In this document: positions 54,771-55,204 of the stretch, in pieces
Layout: each line of letters starts with the position of its first letter
Position numbering within the stretch: position 1 is the stretch's first letter
From: Thiolinea disciformis DSM 14473
GTDB taxonomy: Bacteria; Pseudomonadota; Gammaproteobacteria; Thiotrichales; Thiotrichaceae
Assembly: GCF_000371925.1 (NCBI RefSeq)
Contig: NZ_AQVE01000027.1
Span: 1 to 55,204, forward strand
DNA length: 55,204 nt
Direction of reading: 5' to 3'
The notes under the pieces: model-generated
What the model was told of the DNA's origin: nothing
Seen by the model: the letters and a program-made list of their open reading frames with translations, nothing else
The model's database searches: none
Translations under genes and position numbers: made by a program

Positions 54771-55204
54771 TTAGCGTCGTTCATTATTTGGTAAGTTCGT
54801 ATCAATAATTGAGGGCGGAATTTCAATTAATGGGAGTTCAACTTGAGCTTCGTCCGATTCTTGATTGAGCGGTTCCGGTGGTAAGGTTTCAGGTTGTTCA
54901 GTTTGCTGTTCAACCGGCAATGCTTCTATGCTAATTGGCTGTGGCTGTGGCTGTGGCTGTGGCTGTGGCTGTGGCTGTGGCTGTGGCTGTGGCTGTGGCT
55001 GTGGCTGTGGCTCAACCTGTGCTGGCTCTGTGGGCAAGGCAATCGCATCCATTTGATCCAAACCGGAGGAGCTTGGTCGCGGGGCGCGTGGCGGATTAAT
55101 GGTTTCAGTTTCACGAGGTAAAGCAATTGCATCCATTTGATCCAAGCCTGAGGAGCGCTCTAACGTGGGTGTTTGATTGTTACTGTCACTGGGGAGCTCA
55201 ACAA
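54771..55204 (-). CDS. Pro-Gln repeat protein, 5' end cut by window edge
   Basis: The frame is open to the right edge, so the true start is outside; the TTG at 55145 lies inside a repeated motif and is not a start. About 144 residues are visible. The segment SSGLDQMDAIALP occurs twice, ~29 residues apart. Then come ~13 Pro-Gln dipeptides and an acidic, Pro/Glu-rich C-terminus (PETLPPEPLNQES). The family is not recognised. A Pro-Gln tract of this kind is typical of extended spacers in envelope or TonB-like proteins, but no membrane segment is visible in this part. It converges on groEL. Confidence 0.6.
   Translation of the reverse strand, partial: VELPSDSNNQTPTLERSSGLDQMDAIALPRETETINPPRAPRPSSSGLDQMDAIALPTEPAQVEPQPQPQPQPQPQPQPQPQPQPQPQPISIEALPVEQQTEQPETLPPEPLNQESDEAQVELPLIEIPPSIIDTNLPNNERR
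54937..55008. repeat. 12-copy hexanucleotide repeat in a coding region
   Basis: Twelve perfect copies of GGCTGT (plus strand), coding Pro-Gln on the minus strand, then a partial copy. The unit is six bases, so slippage changes tract length by two residues without breaking the frame. Confidence 0.95.

Noticed and set aside
54865-55132. Plus- and minus-strand frames with Cys-Gly, Trp-Leu or Ser-His dipeptide runs
   Set aside because: These are alternative-frame readings of the GGCTGT hexamer; only the Pro-Gln frame is open through the window edge with ordinary flanking composition.

Overview
The window is chromosomal DNA from a gammaproteobacterium. The gene order from glnD and map (minus strand) through rpsB-tsf-pyrH-frr-uppS-cdsA-dxr-rseP-bamA-skp-lpxD-fabZ-lpxA-lpxB-rnhB and dnaE is the classical gammaproteobacterial block, with dxr after cdsA as in pseudomonads rather than after frr as in E. 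coli. The AT-leaning codon use, the IPTL-CTERM surface protein and the TSP3-repeat protein would fit a Thiothrix-like environmental organism, but that placement is inference. No phage, insertion sequence, CRISPR array, tRNA or rRNA was seen.

Layout. 1-3.7 kb: two secreted surface proteins. One is cut at the left edge; it carries nine 69-bp thrombospondin type 3 repeats and a widespread extracellular C-terminal module. The other has five tandem cadherin-like repeats and an IPTL-CTERM sorting tail. 3.9-12.3 kb: a TlpA-like thioredoxin protein, a LysM lipoprotein downstream of surE-pcm (the usual place of nlpD), Smr, an ammonium transporter with an NtrC-like site upstream, and several poorly known membrane or secreted proteins. 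12.5-17.5 kb (minus strand): tpx, a SlyD-type isomerase, a lipid A acyltransferase, and a GH65 phosphorylase/beta-phosphoglucomutase pair for disaccharide use with LacI-type operator-like palindromes upstream.

17.8-38.9 kb: rpsO-pnp with a promoter, a terminator hairpin and a probable RNase III leader stem; then glnD-map facing away from a long block covering translation (rpsB, tsf, frr), pyrimidine nucleotides (pyrH), isoprenoid and phospholipid precursors (uppS, cdsA, dxr), envelope proteolysis and outer-membrane assembly (rseP, bamA, skp), and lipid A synthesis (lpxD, fabZ, lpxA, lpxB), followed by rnhB. Many of these genes overlap or touch, which suggests polycistronic transcription.

39-55 kb: an unrecognised glycine-rich protein with a single dockerin-like EF-hand loop, a coiled-coil membrane protein, dnaE, pgsA, an AI-2E/PerM-family permease, hda, a PA3496-like small protein, a DsbD with two N-terminal alpha domains instead of one, an H-NS family protein, a GGDEF-EAL protein, fxsA, and groES-groEL behind a sigma70-like promoter overlapping a perfect CIRCE operator. 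The right edge cuts a gene with a 12-copy hexamer encoding a Pro-Gln tract.

Most of the window is conserved housekeeping. The unusual material is at the edges and in the small unknown genes: repeat-rich surface proteins, the nlpD-position LysM lipoprotein with paired His motifs, the dockerin-like orphan, the double-alpha DsbD and a perfect 70-bp duplication of the pcm 3' end. No clearly new multi-gene system could be established from the sequence alone.
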